Source: JACTMZ01 sp044359955 | GTDB lineage: Bacteria; Verrucomicrobiota; Verrucomicrobiia; Chthoniobacterales; JACTMZ01 | Assembly (NCBI GenBank): GCA_044359955.1 | Contig: JBIKLF010000001.1 | Coordinates: forward strand, 62,001 to 126,000 | DNA length: 64,000 nt | Reading direction: 5' to 3' | Part shown: in pieces, positions 33,569 through 42,483 of the stretch | Layout: the number at the start of each line of letters is the position of its first letter | Numbering within the stretch: the stretch's first letter is position 1 | The notes under the pieces: generated by a model | What the model saw: the letters and a program-made list of their open reading frames with translations, nothing else | Told to the model about the DNA's origin: nothing | Database searches by the model: none | Position numbers and translations under genes: made by a program

Positions 33569-34407
33569 GCCAACCCATCCTCCAAGTCCGCAACCTCTGC
33601 ATCGACTTCGTCCTCGAAGACCGCACGATTGAAGCGGTGAAGGATGCTTCCTTCGAATTGGCCGCCGGCGAGACCTTGGCCATCGTGGGCGAGAGCGGCA
33701 GCGGCAAAAGCGTGACCGCGCTGGCCCTCACGAGGCTGTTGCCGGTGCCGCCGGCGGAGATCAAAGGCGGGGAAATACTCTTCGACGGCGAAAGCGTCAT
33801 GACGATGGACGCGGCCCGCTTGCGCAAGTTGCGCGGCGGAAAGATCGCCTACATTTTCCAGGAGCCGAGCACTTCGCTCAATCCGGTTTACACGGTGCGG
33901 AGCCAAATCGGGGAGGCGATCCGTTTGCATCGCCGCGATGTCACGGACGTCGATGCGGAGATCGTGCGCTGGCTCGACGCGGTCGGCATCGTCGATCCGG
34001 CGGCCCGCATGCACGATTATCCGCACCAATTGAGCGGCGGGATGCAGCAGCGCGTCATGATCGCCATGGCGCTGGCTTGCCAGCCGGACGTGTTGGTCGC
34101 GGACGAGCCGACCACCGCACTGGACGTGACCATCCAAGCCCAGATCATGGAATTGCTCGGATCGCTGAAGGAGCGCTTCGGCATGGCTGTGATCCTGATC
34201 ACGCACAACTTCGGGATTGTCTCGGGATTCGCCTCGCGGGTGCTCGTCATGTATCGCGGGCGGATCGTCGAGCAGGGCCCGACGGAAGAAATCCTGCGGC
34301 ATCCGCAGCACGCCTACACGCGCGCCTTGATCGACTGCATCCCACAGTTGGGCTCGAAGGCAAAGCGCCTGAAAACGATCGACCACGCGGCGATCGAGGC
34401 GGCTTGA
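33565..34407 (+). CDS. Peptide ABC transporter ATPase, DppD/OppD-like
   Basis: A 280-residue ATPase. Walker A GESGSGKSV is at about 38-46, signature LSGGMQQRVMIAMAL about 156-170, and Walker B VLVADEPTTALD follows. A DppF-type second ATPase would normally follow but is absent; rph starts instead. Either this one forms a homodimer or a partner is elsewhere. The C-terminus lacks the full [4Fe-4S] Cys motif of some family members. ATG 33565 gives the ATGA overlap with dppC. Confidence 0.92.
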   Translation: MSQPILQVRNLCIDFVLEDRTIEAVKDASFELAAGETLAIVGESGSGKSVTALALTRLLPVPPAEIKGGEILFDGESVMTMDAARLRKLRGGKIAYIFQEPSTSLNPVYTVRSQIGEAIRLHRRDVTDVDAEIVRWLDAVGIVDPAARMHDYPHQLSGGMQQRVMIAMALACQPDVLVADEPTTALDVTIQAQIMELLGSLKERFGMAVILITHNFGIVSGFASRVLVMYRGRIVEQGPTEEILRHPQHAYTRALIDCIPQLGSKAKRLKTIDHAAIEAA

Positions 34408-34445
34408 GTCTTGCTTTGCGGCGGGACCCGATCTTGGATGCGCGG

Positions 34446-35180
34446 ATGGAACGATCTTTCGGGCGGGCGGCGGACGTGTTGCGTCCGGTAACTTTCGAAC
34501 CGGGCATTGCACCGCACGCGGCGGGGTCCGTGCTGGTTTCTTTCGGCAATACCAAAGTTGTCTGCGCGGCGACGATCGACGAAGCGGTGCCGCGCTGGAT
34601 GCAGGTGCAGAAGGTGCCGGGCGGGTGGCTCACCGCGGAATATTCCATGCTCCCTTACGCGACCTTGGACCGGAAGCAGCGGGATATTTCGCGCGGCAAA
34701 CTCGATGGGCGCACCACGGAAATCCAGCGACTGATCGGACGGGCGCTGCGGGCCGTGGTGGATCTCGACAAACTGGGGCCGCGCACGCTCTGGGTGGATT
34801 GCGATGTGTTGCAGGCCGATGGCGGGACGCGCACCGCGGCCATCACCGGGGCCTGTGTGGCGGTGGAATTGGCCTGCCGTAAACTGATGGCCGAGGGGAA
34901 AATCAAAGAGACGGCTCTCAAAGAACGGATGGCCGCAGTGAGTGTCGGGGTCGTGGGTGGAGAGGTGCTTCTCGATTTGGATTACTTGGAGGACAAGGAA
35001 GCCATGGTGGACATGAACCTGGTCATGACGCAGGGCGGGGAGTTTGTTGAGGTGCAGGGATCGGGGGAGGAAGCGACTTTTGGGGAGGAGGCGCTTTTTG
35101 AAATGCTGCGGGTTGGACGGGCGGGGATTGAAAGTTTGCTTGCCCTTCAGGACGGGATCCTTACTGTGTCCGCCTCTTAG
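34446..35180 (+). CDS. rph: RNase PH
   Basis: A 244-residue phosphorolytic 3'-exoribonuclease that trims tRNA 3' ends. The family core is RPVTFEPGIAPHAAGSVLVSFGNTKVVCAAT near the N-terminus, followed by GWLTAEYSMLPYATLDRKQR. The phosphate-contacting GGTRTAAITGACVA (about 125-138) and EATFGEEALFEMLRVG at the end are present. ATG 34446 is the only start without a shadow extension into dppD. It ends 8 nt before gmd. Confidence 0.95.
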   Translation: MERSFGRAADVLRPVTFEPGIAPHAAGSVLVSFGNTKVVCAATIDEAVPRWMQVQKVPGGWLTAEYSMLPYATLDRKQRDISRGKLDGRTTEIQRLIGRALRAVVDLDKLGPRTLWVDCDVLQADGGTRTAAITGACVAVELACRKLMAEGKIKETALKERMAAVSVGVVGGEVLLDLDYLEDKEAMVDMNLVMTQGGEFVEVQGSGEEATFGEEALFEMLRVGRAGIESLLALQDGILTVSAS

Positions 35181-35188
35181 GCGCGGAC

Positions 35189-36196
35189 ATGAAAAAAGCA
35201 CTCATCACAGGAATCACCGGTCAAGACGGGTCATATTTGGCCGACTTGCTGGTGGCCAAGGGCTACGAGGTGCACGGGATCATCCGCCGGGCCAGCACCT
35301 TCAACACGGCCCGCATCGATCACCTTTATCAGGATCCGCACGTCAATGGAGTGCGGCTCTTCCTCCATTACGGCGACCTCGCGGATTCGGTTAATCTGAC
35401 CAAGCTCCTCTATCAACTGCAACCCGACGAGGTCTACAACCTCGGGGCGCAGAGCCATGTGCGGGTCAGTTTTGATATTCCCGAATACACCGCCGACGTG
35501 ACCGGGGTGGGGACGATCCGTATTTTGGAAGCAATCCGGGAGTCCGGCGTGAAGCCCCGCTTCTACCAAGCCTCGAGCAGTGAGATGTATGGCAAGGTGC
35601 AAGCGGTGCCGCAGACCGAGACCACGCCGTTCTGGCCGCGCAGTCCTTACGGTTGTGCCAAAATGTTCGGGTATTGGGCCACGGTGAACTACCGCGAGAG
35701 CTACGGGCTCTTTGCCAGTAACGGCATTCTCTTCAACCACGAGAGTCCGCGACGCGGCGAGACCTTCGTGACCCGAAAAATTTCCCGTGCCGTGGCGGCG
35801 ATCAAGCTGGGGCTGCAAAAGGAGCTTTATTTGGGCAACATGGAGGCCAAGCGCGACTGGGGCTATGCTCCGGAATACGTGGAAGGCATGTGGCGGATGC
35901 TGCAAGCCGACGCGCCGGACGACTACGTGCTGGCGACCAACGAAACGCATACGGTCAAAGAATTTGTGCAGGAAGCCTTCGGTCACGTGGGCTTGGAATG
36001 GGAGAAATACATCAAGTATGACGCCCGCTACGAGCGCCCCGCCGAGGTCGACCTGCTCATCGGGGATCCGGCCAAGGCCAAGCGCCAACTCGGCTGGGAA
36101 CCCAAGGTCCGCTTCAAGGAATTGGTCCAGATCATGGTGGATGCCGATCTGGAAATGCTTGAAGGGAAGGGCCTCGTCCACCAACATCAAGCCTAA
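35189..36196 (+). CDS. gmd: GDP-mannose 4,6-dehydratase
   Basis: A 335-residue short-chain dehydrogenase that converts GDP-mannose to GDP-4-keto-6-deoxymannose, the first step to GDP-fucose and related surface sugars. The Rossmann motif GITGQDGSYL is at residues 8-17. IRRASTFNTARIDHLY and the YxxxK-type RSPYGCAKMFGYWATVNYRESYGLFASNGILFNHESPRRG region are present. No downstream epimerase/reductase (fcl) or glycosyltransferase is adjacent. Confidence 0.96.
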   Translation: MKKALITGITGQDGSYLADLLVAKGYEVHGIIRRASTFNTARIDHLYQDPHVNGVRLFLHYGDLADSVNLTKLLYQLQPDEVYNLGAQSHVRVSFDIPEYTADVTGVGTIRILEAIRESGVKPRFYQASSSEMYGKVQAVPQTETTPFWPRSPYGCAKMFGYWATVNYRESYGLFASNGILFNHESPRRGETFVTRKISRAVAAIKLGLQKELYLGNMEAKRDWGYAPEYVEGMWRMLQADAPDDYVLATNETHTVKEFVQEAFGHVGLEWEKYIKYDARYERPAEVDLLIGDPAKAKRQLGWEPKVRFKELVQIMVDADLEMLEGKGLVHQHQA

Positions 36197-36219
36197 CCAA
36201 GAGAAGAAACCGAAATTTT

Positions 36220-36483
36220 ATGTCCAGAGTTTGTACCGTCACCGGAGCCAAGCCCAAGCGCGGATCGATCATCCACCGCCGCGGTATGGCCAAGAAGAAG
36301 GGCGGCGTCGGCCGTCACGTCACGGCGAATACGCCGCGCTATTTCACCCCGAATCTTCAGGAGAAACGCATCTGGGTTCCCGAGCTCAAACGGTTCGTGA
36401 AGGTCAAACTGACCGCCCGTGCCCTGAAGACGATCAACAAAAACGGGGCTTACGCCACTCTCAAGAAGGCCGGAATCATCTGA
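36220..36483 (+). CDS. rpmB: 50S ribosomal protein L28
   Basis: An 87-residue, strongly basic ribosomal protein. MSRVCTVTGAKPKRG at the start is the diagnostic L28 N-terminus. RYFTPNLQEKRIWVPELKRFVKVKLTARALKTI is the core. A short leader separates it from gmd (24 nt). Confidence 0.96.
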   Translation: MSRVCTVTGAKPKRGSIIHRRGMAKKKGGVGRHVTANTPRYFTPNLQEKRIWVPELKRFVKVKLTARALKTINKNGAYATLKKAGII

Positions 36484-36525
36484 CCCTCTTAGTTCCCACC
36501 AAATACAGAAAGGAAACACACCACC

Positions 36526-36729
36526 ATGGCATTCAGCACAGTCAGCAAAAAAAGCGGTAAAACCTACTTCCTCCACGCACGTCTCCAAAAGTTGCGCGGC
36601 GGTCAGGAAGTGACCCTCTATTACTTCGCGGGCGAGGCCAAGGAGGGCGCGATCGACGCCCTTCCCGCCGGCTACGAAGTCTCGGAAAACGAGCGCACTG
36701 GTCTGCCGCTCTTGAAGAAGATCCGCTAA
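36526..36729 (+). CDS. Small basic protein next to L28, function unknown
   Basis: A 67-residue protein: AFSTVSKKSGKTYFLHARLQ, then a GGQEVTLYYF strand, and YEVSENERTGLPLLKKIR at the end. It is not L33 or any ribosomal protein I know, although the position (43 nt after rpmB) and size suggest one. I have a vague memory of similar small proteins in other bacteria and cannot name the family. Good ribosome-binding sequence (AGAAAGGAAACAC) precedes it. Confidence 0.7.
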   Translation: MAFSTVSKKSGKTYFLHARLQKLRGGQEVTLYYFAGEAKEGAIDALPAGYEVSENERTGLPLLKKIR

Positions 36730-36749
36730 GTCAGAGACATCTCTCCATC

Positions 36750-36789
36750 AAGGCGGCCCGGCAGCATACGCAGGGTCGCCTTTTTCTTT
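36750..36789 (+). terminator. Rho-independent terminator after the L28 block
   Basis: Stem 36750-36759 with 36773-36782 (10 bp, one G-T wobble), 13-nt loop, followed by TTTTTCTTT. It closes the rpmB transcript before lhgO. Confidence 0.8.
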
Positions 36790-36812
36790 GCCAAGCTCCG
36801 GACCCGTTTCCC

Positions 36813-38003
36813 ATGCCGACCCATCCCCTGATCATTGGAGGAGGTCTGGTCGGTCTGGCCACGGCCTGGCAATTGTTGCGGTCCGGGCGCGTCCGAGCCC
36901 TTACTCTGCTCGAGAAGGAATCCACGGTCGGGGCGCATCAGAGCACCCACAACAGCGGGGTGCTCCACGCCGGGCTTTATTACCGGCCGGGCTCGCTCAA
37001 GGCGCGTCTCGCGGTCGAGGGGATCCGCGCCATGACCGCCTACTGCCGCGAAAAAAACATTCCGCATGAAATCTGCGGCAAAGTGGTCGTGGCCGTCGAC
37101 GCGAGCGAAGTCCCGCGCCTGCACGAACTCGAAGCGCGTGGACAGGCCAACGGCCTCACCGGTCTGCGCCGCCTCGATCGTGCCGGTTTGCTCGAGATCG
37201 AACCCCATGCGGCCGGCCAGGCCGCCTTGCACGTGCCGGAGGAAGGCGTTGTCGACTACGCCGCCGTCTGCCAGTCCTTGCACGCCGACCTTCTGGCCAT
37301 GGGCGGCTGCGTGGTGACCGGAGCGACCGTCACAGGTCTGAGCGAGACCTCGGATGGTTGGACAGCCGAAACCGGAGTTGGTGATTTCGCCGGCGACTTC
37401 CTCATCAATTGCGCCGGCCTGCAGAGCGACCGCGTCTGCCGCCTCGCCGGGCTTGATCCGACCGACCGCATCGTTCCCTTCCGCGGAGAATACTACCAAC
37501 TCCACCCCGAAGCGGCGCACCTCGTGCGCCATCTCATTTATCCGGTCCCCGATCCCAAGTTTCCTTTTCTTGGAGTCCACTTCACGCGGCTGATCTCCGG
37601 CCACGTCGAAGCCGGACCCAATGCCGTGCTCGCCTTCGCCCGTGAGGCCTACCGCAAAACGCAGTGGAACGCGCGTGACCTGGGTGAAGCACTCACTTTT
37701 TCCGGACTTTGGAAATTCCTCGCCCGTCATCCGCGCATGGCGTGGGACGAAGGCCTGCGGTCGCTGAGCAGGAAACTATTTTGTCAGTCACTCCAGCGTC
37801 TGGTGCCCGATCTGCGCGAGGAGGACCTTTTGCCGGGTGGCGCCGGCGTTCGCGCCCAGGCGATTTCTCCCGCCGGGGAATTGGTGCAGGACTTCCGCCT
37901 CGTTTCCGGCCCGCGTGCGCTCCACGTGGTCAACGCCCCCAGCCCCGCCGCCACGGCCAGTCTCGCCATCGGCCGCGTGGTGATGGAGCGCATTGCGGCG
38001 TGA
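36813..38003 (+). CDS. lhgO: L-2-hydroxyglutarate oxidase (FAD-dependent)
   Basis: A 396-residue flavoprotein that oxidises L-2-hydroxyglutarate to 2-oxoglutarate, a metabolite-repair function, feeding electrons to the membrane quinone pool. The FAD-binding LIIGGGLVGLATAWQLL is at residues 6-22, STHNSGVLHAGLYYRPGSLKA (about 44-64) is a close match to LhgO, and EGVVDYAAVCQ and FRGEYYQL are family phrases. It is downstream of the terminator and so has its own promoter. Confidence 0.93.
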   Translation: MPTHPLIIGGGLVGLATAWQLLRSGRVRALTLLEKESTVGAHQSTHNSGVLHAGLYYRPGSLKARLAVEGIRAMTAYCREKNIPHEICGKVVVAVDASEVPRLHELEARGQANGLTGLRRLDRAGLLEIEPHAAGQAALHVPEEGVVDYAAVCQSLHADLLAMGGCVVTGATVTGLSETSDGWTAETGVGDFAGDFLINCAGLQSDRVCRLAGLDPTDRIVPFRGEYYQLHPEAAHLVRHLIYPVPDPKFPFLGVHFTRLISGHVEAGPNAVLAFAREAYRKTQWNARDLGEALTFSGLWKFLARHPRMAWDEGLRSLSRKLFCQSLQRLVPDLREEDLLPGGAGVRAQAISPAGELVQDFRLVSGPRALHVVNAPSPAATASLAIGRVVMERIAA

Positions 38004-38034
38004 CGAAAGGCACCCCAATCGCTAATTTTCGCCT

Positions 38035-39126
38035 GTGCAAAAGCTGCTGTTTTTGAGCCTGTTGGTTCTCCCTTTGGCCTCGCTGCGGGCCGAGTCGATC
38101 GAATTGCGGGACGGAACCAAAGTTGACGGGAAAATCTTCTCGGTCACGGCGGATACCGTGCTCATGGAAGTCCAGACCAGCCCGACGATCCGTGAAGAGA
38201 AATCCTACCCGCGCTCCGAAGTGACCAAGATGCAGCGCGCCACCCAAGATGATGTCGCTTATGCCGAGGTGACGGCCCTGACCGTTCCGTCCACCGCGAA
38301 TCATCCTGCTGTCTATGACGCACGACTGGAGAAAGTGCGCGCTTTCATGGCCAAATACGCTTACAGCAAACACATGCCCGAGGCGCGCAAGTTGGCTGCG
38401 GCGCTCGAGTCCGAGCGCGCGCGCGTGACCGCAGGCGAGGTCAAGCTTGATGGCGCGTGGGTTGCCGCGGATGCGGATGCGTCGCCGGCCGAACGCACCG
38501 AACTCGGTGGCCGTGTGCAATTGGCGAAGATGAAGGAAACTTCGGATCCGATCGCGGCAATGACTGCTTTCGAGGTTCTCGAAAAGAACCACAACACCTC
38601 GTCGGCTTATCCCGAGTCGGTCAAAGTCGCCCGTGACTCCCTGGTGAAACTTCGCACCAATCTGCTGCGCGCCCAGGCGGACCTCGATCGTCGAAACCGT
38701 GAGCAGGAGCAAGGTTTGCAGCTGGCCAGCGTGGACCGCCGCCTGCAGATGGAACAGGGCCTGGCTCAGGAAATGGCCGCCGTGCAAGCCCAAGTCGAGC
38801 GGACCAAACAAAGCGGCAGCAAGTGGATACCCGTCCTGCCTGACGCCAAACTCCTCGCGGATTTATCCGGTCTCATGGAGAGCGAGGAAACCAGACTGTC
38901 CAAGATCGACATCGAGTCTCTCGCCGCCGGCGCAACCGCAGTCAACGAGGCGCAGCGACAACTGGCCGCGGGTGATCTCACCGCGGCGCAAGCCAGCCTC
39001 GAACAGGCCCGGAAACTTTGGCCACAACACGTTATGCTTGCCTCCTTGCAGGAATCGCTCAAAAAAGTCGAAACCGAAGCGACCCAAAACGCGGCGAACA
39101 CGAAGAAAGAACCAGACCAACCATGA
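38035..39126 (+). CDS. Secreted helical protein with N-terminal beta-domain, unknown function
   Basis: A 363-residue protein with a signal peptide (residues 1-19, LLFLSLLVLPLASLRA). The mature N-terminus IELRDGTKVDGKIFSVTADT looks like a small beta-barrel. The rest is long charged helices, probable coiled coil near 200-260 (RRNREQEQGLQLAS). The same N-terminal pattern opens the protein at 57242-58141. I cannot name it. The start is GTG 38035, the only start next to the signal peptide. It overlaps hisB by 4 nt (ATGA). Confidence 0.75.
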   Translation: MQKLLFLSLLVLPLASLRAESIELRDGTKVDGKIFSVTADTVLMEVQTSPTIREEKSYPRSEVTKMQRATQDDVAYAEVTALTVPSTANHPAVYDARLEKVRAFMAKYAYSKHMPEARKLAAALESERARVTAGEVKLDGAWVAADADASPAERTELGGRVQLAKMKETSDPIAAMTAFEVLEKNHNTSSAYPESVKVARDSLVKLRTNLLRAQADLDRRNREQEQGLQLASVDRRLQMEQGLAQEMAAVQAQVERTKQSGSKWIPVLPDAKLLADLSGLMESEETRLSKIDIESLAAGATAVNEAQRQLAAGDLTAAQASLEQARKLWPQHVMLASLQESLKKVETEATQNAANTKKEPDQP

Positions 39127-39710
39127 TCCGTTCCGCCAGCGTCAAAAGAAAAACAAGGGAAACCGACATCGCACTGCGCTTCGTGGTCGACGGCACCGGT
39201 CGGGCGGAGATTTCGACCGGCGTCGGCTTCTTCGACCATATGCTCGAGCTTTTCACCAAGCACGGGCTCTTCGATCTTGAACTCAAAGCGAAAGGAGATC
39301 TCAACGTCGACGCCCATCACACGGTCGAAGATGTCGGCCTCGCGCTGGGCCAGGCGTTGCGCGAGGCGCTGGGTGACAAAAAAGGTCTTTGCCGTTACGG
39401 ATGGTGTCTCTTGCCGATGGACGACGCGCTGGCCCGCATCGCGCTCGATTGCAGCGGGCGTCCGTATCTGGCCTACGAAGCGCCCGACGAAGCGGGCTCG
39501 ATCGGGGACTTTCCCTTCCAGTTGTTGGAGGAATTTTTCCGCGCCTTCTCCGTGCAGGGCGGGCTCAATTTGCACATCGCGCTGCTTGATGGACGCGACA
39601 CGCACCACATGGCGGAAGCGGTCTTCAAGGGTGTGGCCCGCGCCTTGGACCAGGCCACGCGGATCGACCCGCGGGTGGAAGGTGTGCCCAGCACCAAGGG
39701 GCAGCTCTGA
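39123..39710 (+). CDS. hisB: Imidazoleglycerol-phosphate dehydratase
   Basis: A 195-residue single-domain IGPD (no histidinol-phosphatase domain). Metal-binding GFFDHMLELFTKHG (about 38-51) and DAHHTVEDVG near residue 63, then DTHHMAEAVFKG near 160, show the intact His clusters. It sets up a hisB-hisH-hisA run with gaps of 3 nt and -1 nt. Confidence 0.95.
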   Translation: MIRSASVKRKTRETDIALRFVVDGTGRAEISTGVGFFDHMLELFTKHGLFDLELKAKGDLNVDAHHTVEDVGLALGQALREALGDKKGLCRYGWCLLPMDDALARIALDCSGRPYLAYEAPDEAGSIGDFPFQLLEEFFRAFSVQGGLNLHIALLDGRDTHHMAEAVFKGVARALDQATRIDPRVEGVPSTKGQL

Positions 39711-39713
39711 CCC

Positions 39714-40352
39714 ATGGTTTCACCGCCACGTGTGGCCATGATCGACTATGGCAGCGGAAATTTGCGCAGCGTGGAGAAAGCGCTGCAACATGCCGGCGCC
39801 GAAGTGCGGCGCTGTGACTCGCCGGCCGGTCTGGCCGGTTGCGCCGCGGTGGTGCTTCCCGGGGTGGGGTCCTTCGGAGATTGCGCGCGCCGTCTTGAGG
39901 AGCGCGGACTGACCGCTCCGCTGCGCTCGTGGTTGGCCGAGGATCGTCCTTACTTGGGAATTTGCCTGGGTTACCAAATTCTTTTCGAGGGCAGCGAGGA
40001 ATCTCCCGGTGTCCCCGGCCTGGCGCATTGGGCGGGCCACGTGGTGCGTTTTCCGGCCCGTCCCGGACTGAAGATTCCGCACATCGGTTGGAACAGCTTG
40101 GGTCTGCGCAGCGCTGATCCGTTTTTCTCCGGACTGCCGGATCCCGCCTTCGCTTACTTTGTGCATTCGTTTTATCCCGATCCTTCGGAGACCGGGATCG
40201 TGACCTCCTCCTGCACCCACGGTGTCGAGTTCGCCGCCTCGTGCCGCCGTGGAAAAGTGCGCGGGGTGCAATTCCATCCGGAAAAAAGTCAGGCCACCGG
40301 ATTGCGTATGCTGGAAAATTTTGTCGGTGAAATACGCGGAGGAAAATTCTGA
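39714..40352 (+). CDS. hisH: Imidazole glycerol phosphate synthase, glutaminase subunit
   Basis: A 212-residue class I glutamine amidotransferase. The oxyanion-strand PGVGSFGDC is at about 49-57. The nucleophile GICLGYQILFEGSEE puts catalytic Cys near 85. The His-Glu pair is in GVQFHPEKS near 190. The stop overlaps hisA by one nt (TGATG). HisF is not in the window. Confidence 0.95.
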   Translation: MVSPPRVAMIDYGSGNLRSVEKALQHAGAEVRRCDSPAGLAGCAAVVLPGVGSFGDCARRLEERGLTAPLRSWLAEDRPYLGICLGYQILFEGSEESPGVPGLAHWAGHVVRFPARPGLKIPHIGWNSLGLRSADPFFSGLPDPAFAYFVHSFYPDPSETGIVTSSCTHGVEFAASCRRGKVRGVQFHPEKSQATGLRMLENFVGEIRGGKF

Positions 40353-41080
40353 TGCTTCTTTACCCGGCCATTGATCTGATGGGAGGACAAGCGGTGCGCC
40401 TGCGCCAAGGCCGCGCCGAGGACAAGACGGTCTATTCCGACGATCCGGTCAGCGTGGCCGTCGAGTGGGCGGCGCGGGGCGGTGATTGGCTTCATGTTGT
40501 CGATCTGGACGCCGCGTTCACGGGTGAGCAATCCAATTTGGAACTCGTGCGCCGCATGGCCGGGGCGATCGGCATTCCCGTGCAACTCGGGGGTGGTATC
40601 CGTGACGAAGCAGCAATCAGCCGGGCGCTCGATGCGGGGGTGGCGCGCGTCGTGGTCGGAACTCGGGCCGCGGCGGGGGATGATTTCGTGGCGCAGGCGG
40701 TCCGGCGTTTCGGTGGGGACAAGATTGCCGTGGGCATCGATGCCCGCGACGGATTCGTTGCGGTGCGTGGCTGGACCGAGGGCACGAAAATTAAGGCTGC
40801 CGACCTCGCCAAACAGGCCGGCGCGTGGGGGGTGGGGGCGTTGATTTACACGGATATCGCTACGGATGGAATGCTGCAAGGACCTAATATAAAGGCTATT
40901 GCGTCAATCGTGACCGAAACCAAAGCGCCGGTCATTGCGAGCGGAGGCGTCTCGTCGGCCTCGGATCTTTGTGCCCTTGGCCGCATTGAGGGTCTCTCGG
41001 GAGCGATCATCGGGAAGGCGCTCTTTGATGGACTCATCGCGGGTCATCTCCGGTCAGCCATGGCGCAGGTTGGCGGATAA
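40352..41080 (+). CDS. hisA: ProFAR isomerase
   Basis: A 242-residue TIM-barrel enzyme of histidine synthesis. Its catalytic Asp is in YPAIDLMGGQAVRL (about residue 8), and the second Asp in YTDIATDGMLQGPN (about 168). Two phosphate-binding motifs, GGGIRDE and SGGVSSASDL, are present. It follows hisH with overlap and ends the his run. Confidence 0.95.
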   Translation: MLLYPAIDLMGGQAVRLRQGRAEDKTVYSDDPVSVAVEWAARGGDWLHVVDLDAAFTGEQSNLELVRRMAGAIGIPVQLGGGIRDEAAISRALDAGVARVVVGTRAAAGDDFVAQAVRRFGGDKIAVGIDARDGFVAVRGWTEGTKIKAADLAKQAGAWGVGALIYTDIATDGMLQGPNIKAIASIVTETKAPVIASGGVSSASDLCALGRIEGLSGAIIGKALFDGLIAGHLRSAMAQVGG

Positions 41081-41140
41081 TTAGGCGGGCCTCTCCAGTT
41101 TCGCCTTGATGTCTGTCGGTGCCTCTGATCCCTTCAGCGC

Positions 41141-41563
41141 ATGACACGAACCGTGCTCGTCGCTTCGACCCTTGGCCTTGCGGCCGGCTTTCTGGCCGCC
41201 TGCTCCCCGGAGAAACCTCAGACCACCCAACGCAATCGTTACGGTTTTGGCGGCACGCAAACCCTTCCCCAGCAACCGCCGCAACCGGGTGCGACCTTGC
41301 CGCCGTTGACCGGAGTGGATTCCAGCGCCGGCCTGACCGACGCGGCCCTCGTCAATCCGATCCCGAATCCGACCCCTGCGCCTACGCCGCCGCCGGTCAG
41401 CTTGCCGACTCCTGAAATTTCCTACGGCATTCCAGTCCCCGGAAAGCCCGGCTTCGTCACCAGTCCGCACGCGCCCCAAGCAGGATTCGTCGACGTGCGT
41501 GGTTTTCCGCCGGCCACCGAGGTTAAAGACCCCTACACCGGCCGGATCTTTCTCGTTCCCTAA
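41141..41563 (+). CDS. Proline-rich lipoprotein, unknown function
   Basis: A 140-residue protein with a lipoprotein signal (residues 1-21, GLAAGFLAAC: lipobox LAAC). The mature part is Pro-rich with PTPAPTPPPVSLPTP (about 87-100) and ends DPYTGRIFLVP. It is likely disordered and outer-membrane anchored. It precedes tyrA by 54 nt. Confidence 0.7.
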   Translation: MTRTVLVASTLGLAAGFLAACSPEKPQTTQRNRYGFGGTQTLPQQPPQPGATLPPLTGVDSSAGLTDAALVNPIPNPTPAPTPPPVSLPTPEISYGIPVPGKPGFVTSPHAPQAGFVDVRGFPPATEVKDPYTGRIFLVP

Positions 41564-41617
41564 CGCGCAATTTTCCGGCGTGAGGTCCGCGCCCCGGCTT
41601 GCTATGGTTTGCGGGTC

Positions 41618-42481
41618 ATGCCGACTCCGCCCCTTTCTGTTGCTGTTTTCGGTCCGGGCTTGATGGGCGGATCTCTCCTCATGGCCCTGCGCCAGCGCAG
41701 TCCGCAAACCAAACTCGGGGCATGGGCGCGTCGTGCCGAGGCCGTCGAGGAAGTGCGGTCGCGCGGACTCATCGATTTCGGCGGAACCGAGGCCGCCGAC
41801 GTGGCCGCCGATTGCGACCTTGCCGTTCTCTGCCTTCCGGTGGAACGGCTGGCGGAGGTGGCCGGGGCAATCAAAGATGCCCTTCCGCCGCGCGCGGTGA
41901 TCACCGATGTGGGAAGCGTGAAAAAATTTGTGGTCGAGGAACTGGAGGGAATTTTTTCCCGCGACGGAAATTTCGTCGGCAGCCATCCCATGTGCGGCTC
42001 GGAGGCTGCCGGTCTGACCGCGGCCGATGCGGATCTTTACCAAGGCGCCTTGTGTGTCGTCACCCCGACTCCGCGTTCGAGACCGGAGGCCGTGCGCCGT
42101 GTCGCCGCTTTGTGGAGTTCGGTCGGCGCGCGGATTCTTGAGATGGAGCCGGCGGAACATGACCGCGCTGCGGCCTCCGTCAGCCATGTTCCCCACCTCA
42201 TCGCCGCGCTGCTGGTTGAATTGGCCGCGCGCGGCAACTCGGAAGCACGGCAACTTTGTGCCGGCGGCTTCCGCGACACCACACGTATCGCCTCGGGCTC
42301 GGCTGACCTGTGGACCGGTATTCTGGCTTCGAATCGTGCGGAGGTGATCGCCGCCCTGCGTATTTTTTCCAATTCGGTCGAAGAGGTCATCGAAATCATG
42401 GAGAAGAACGATACAGCATCTCTCCAAACCCTGCTCGCGCGTGCCGCAGCGAACCGCGCCGAAATATTATCCGTCCCGTAG
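41618..42481 (+). CDS. tyrA: Prephenate dehydrogenase (TyrA-type)
   Basis: A 287-residue NAD-dependent enzyme making hydroxyphenylpyruvate. Rossmann GPGLMGGSLLMAL (about 11-23) opens the protein. TDVGSVKKFVVEEL and FVGSHPMCGSEAAGL supply the active-site His. A longer start TTG 41609 adds three residues; I prefer ATG 41618. aroA begins 2 nt later, grouping two aromatic amino-acid steps. Confidence 0.9.
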   Translation: MPTPPLSVAVFGPGLMGGSLLMALRQRSPQTKLGAWARRAEAVEEVRSRGLIDFGGTEAADVAADCDLAVLCLPVERLAEVAGAIKDALPPRAVITDVGSVKKFVVEELEGIFSRDGNFVGSHPMCGSEAAGLTAADADLYQGALCVVTPTPRSRPEAVRRVAALWSSVGARILEMEPAEHDRAAASVSHVPHLIAALLVELAARGNSEARQLCAGGFRDTTRIASGSADLWTGILASNRAEVIAALRIFSNSVEEVIEIMEKNDTASLQTLLARAAANRAEILSVP

Positions 42482-42483
42482 GT

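Noticed and set aside
36526..36729. Ribosomal protein L33 (rpmG) next to L28
   Set aside because: Length is near, but the L33 core and Cys positions are absent.
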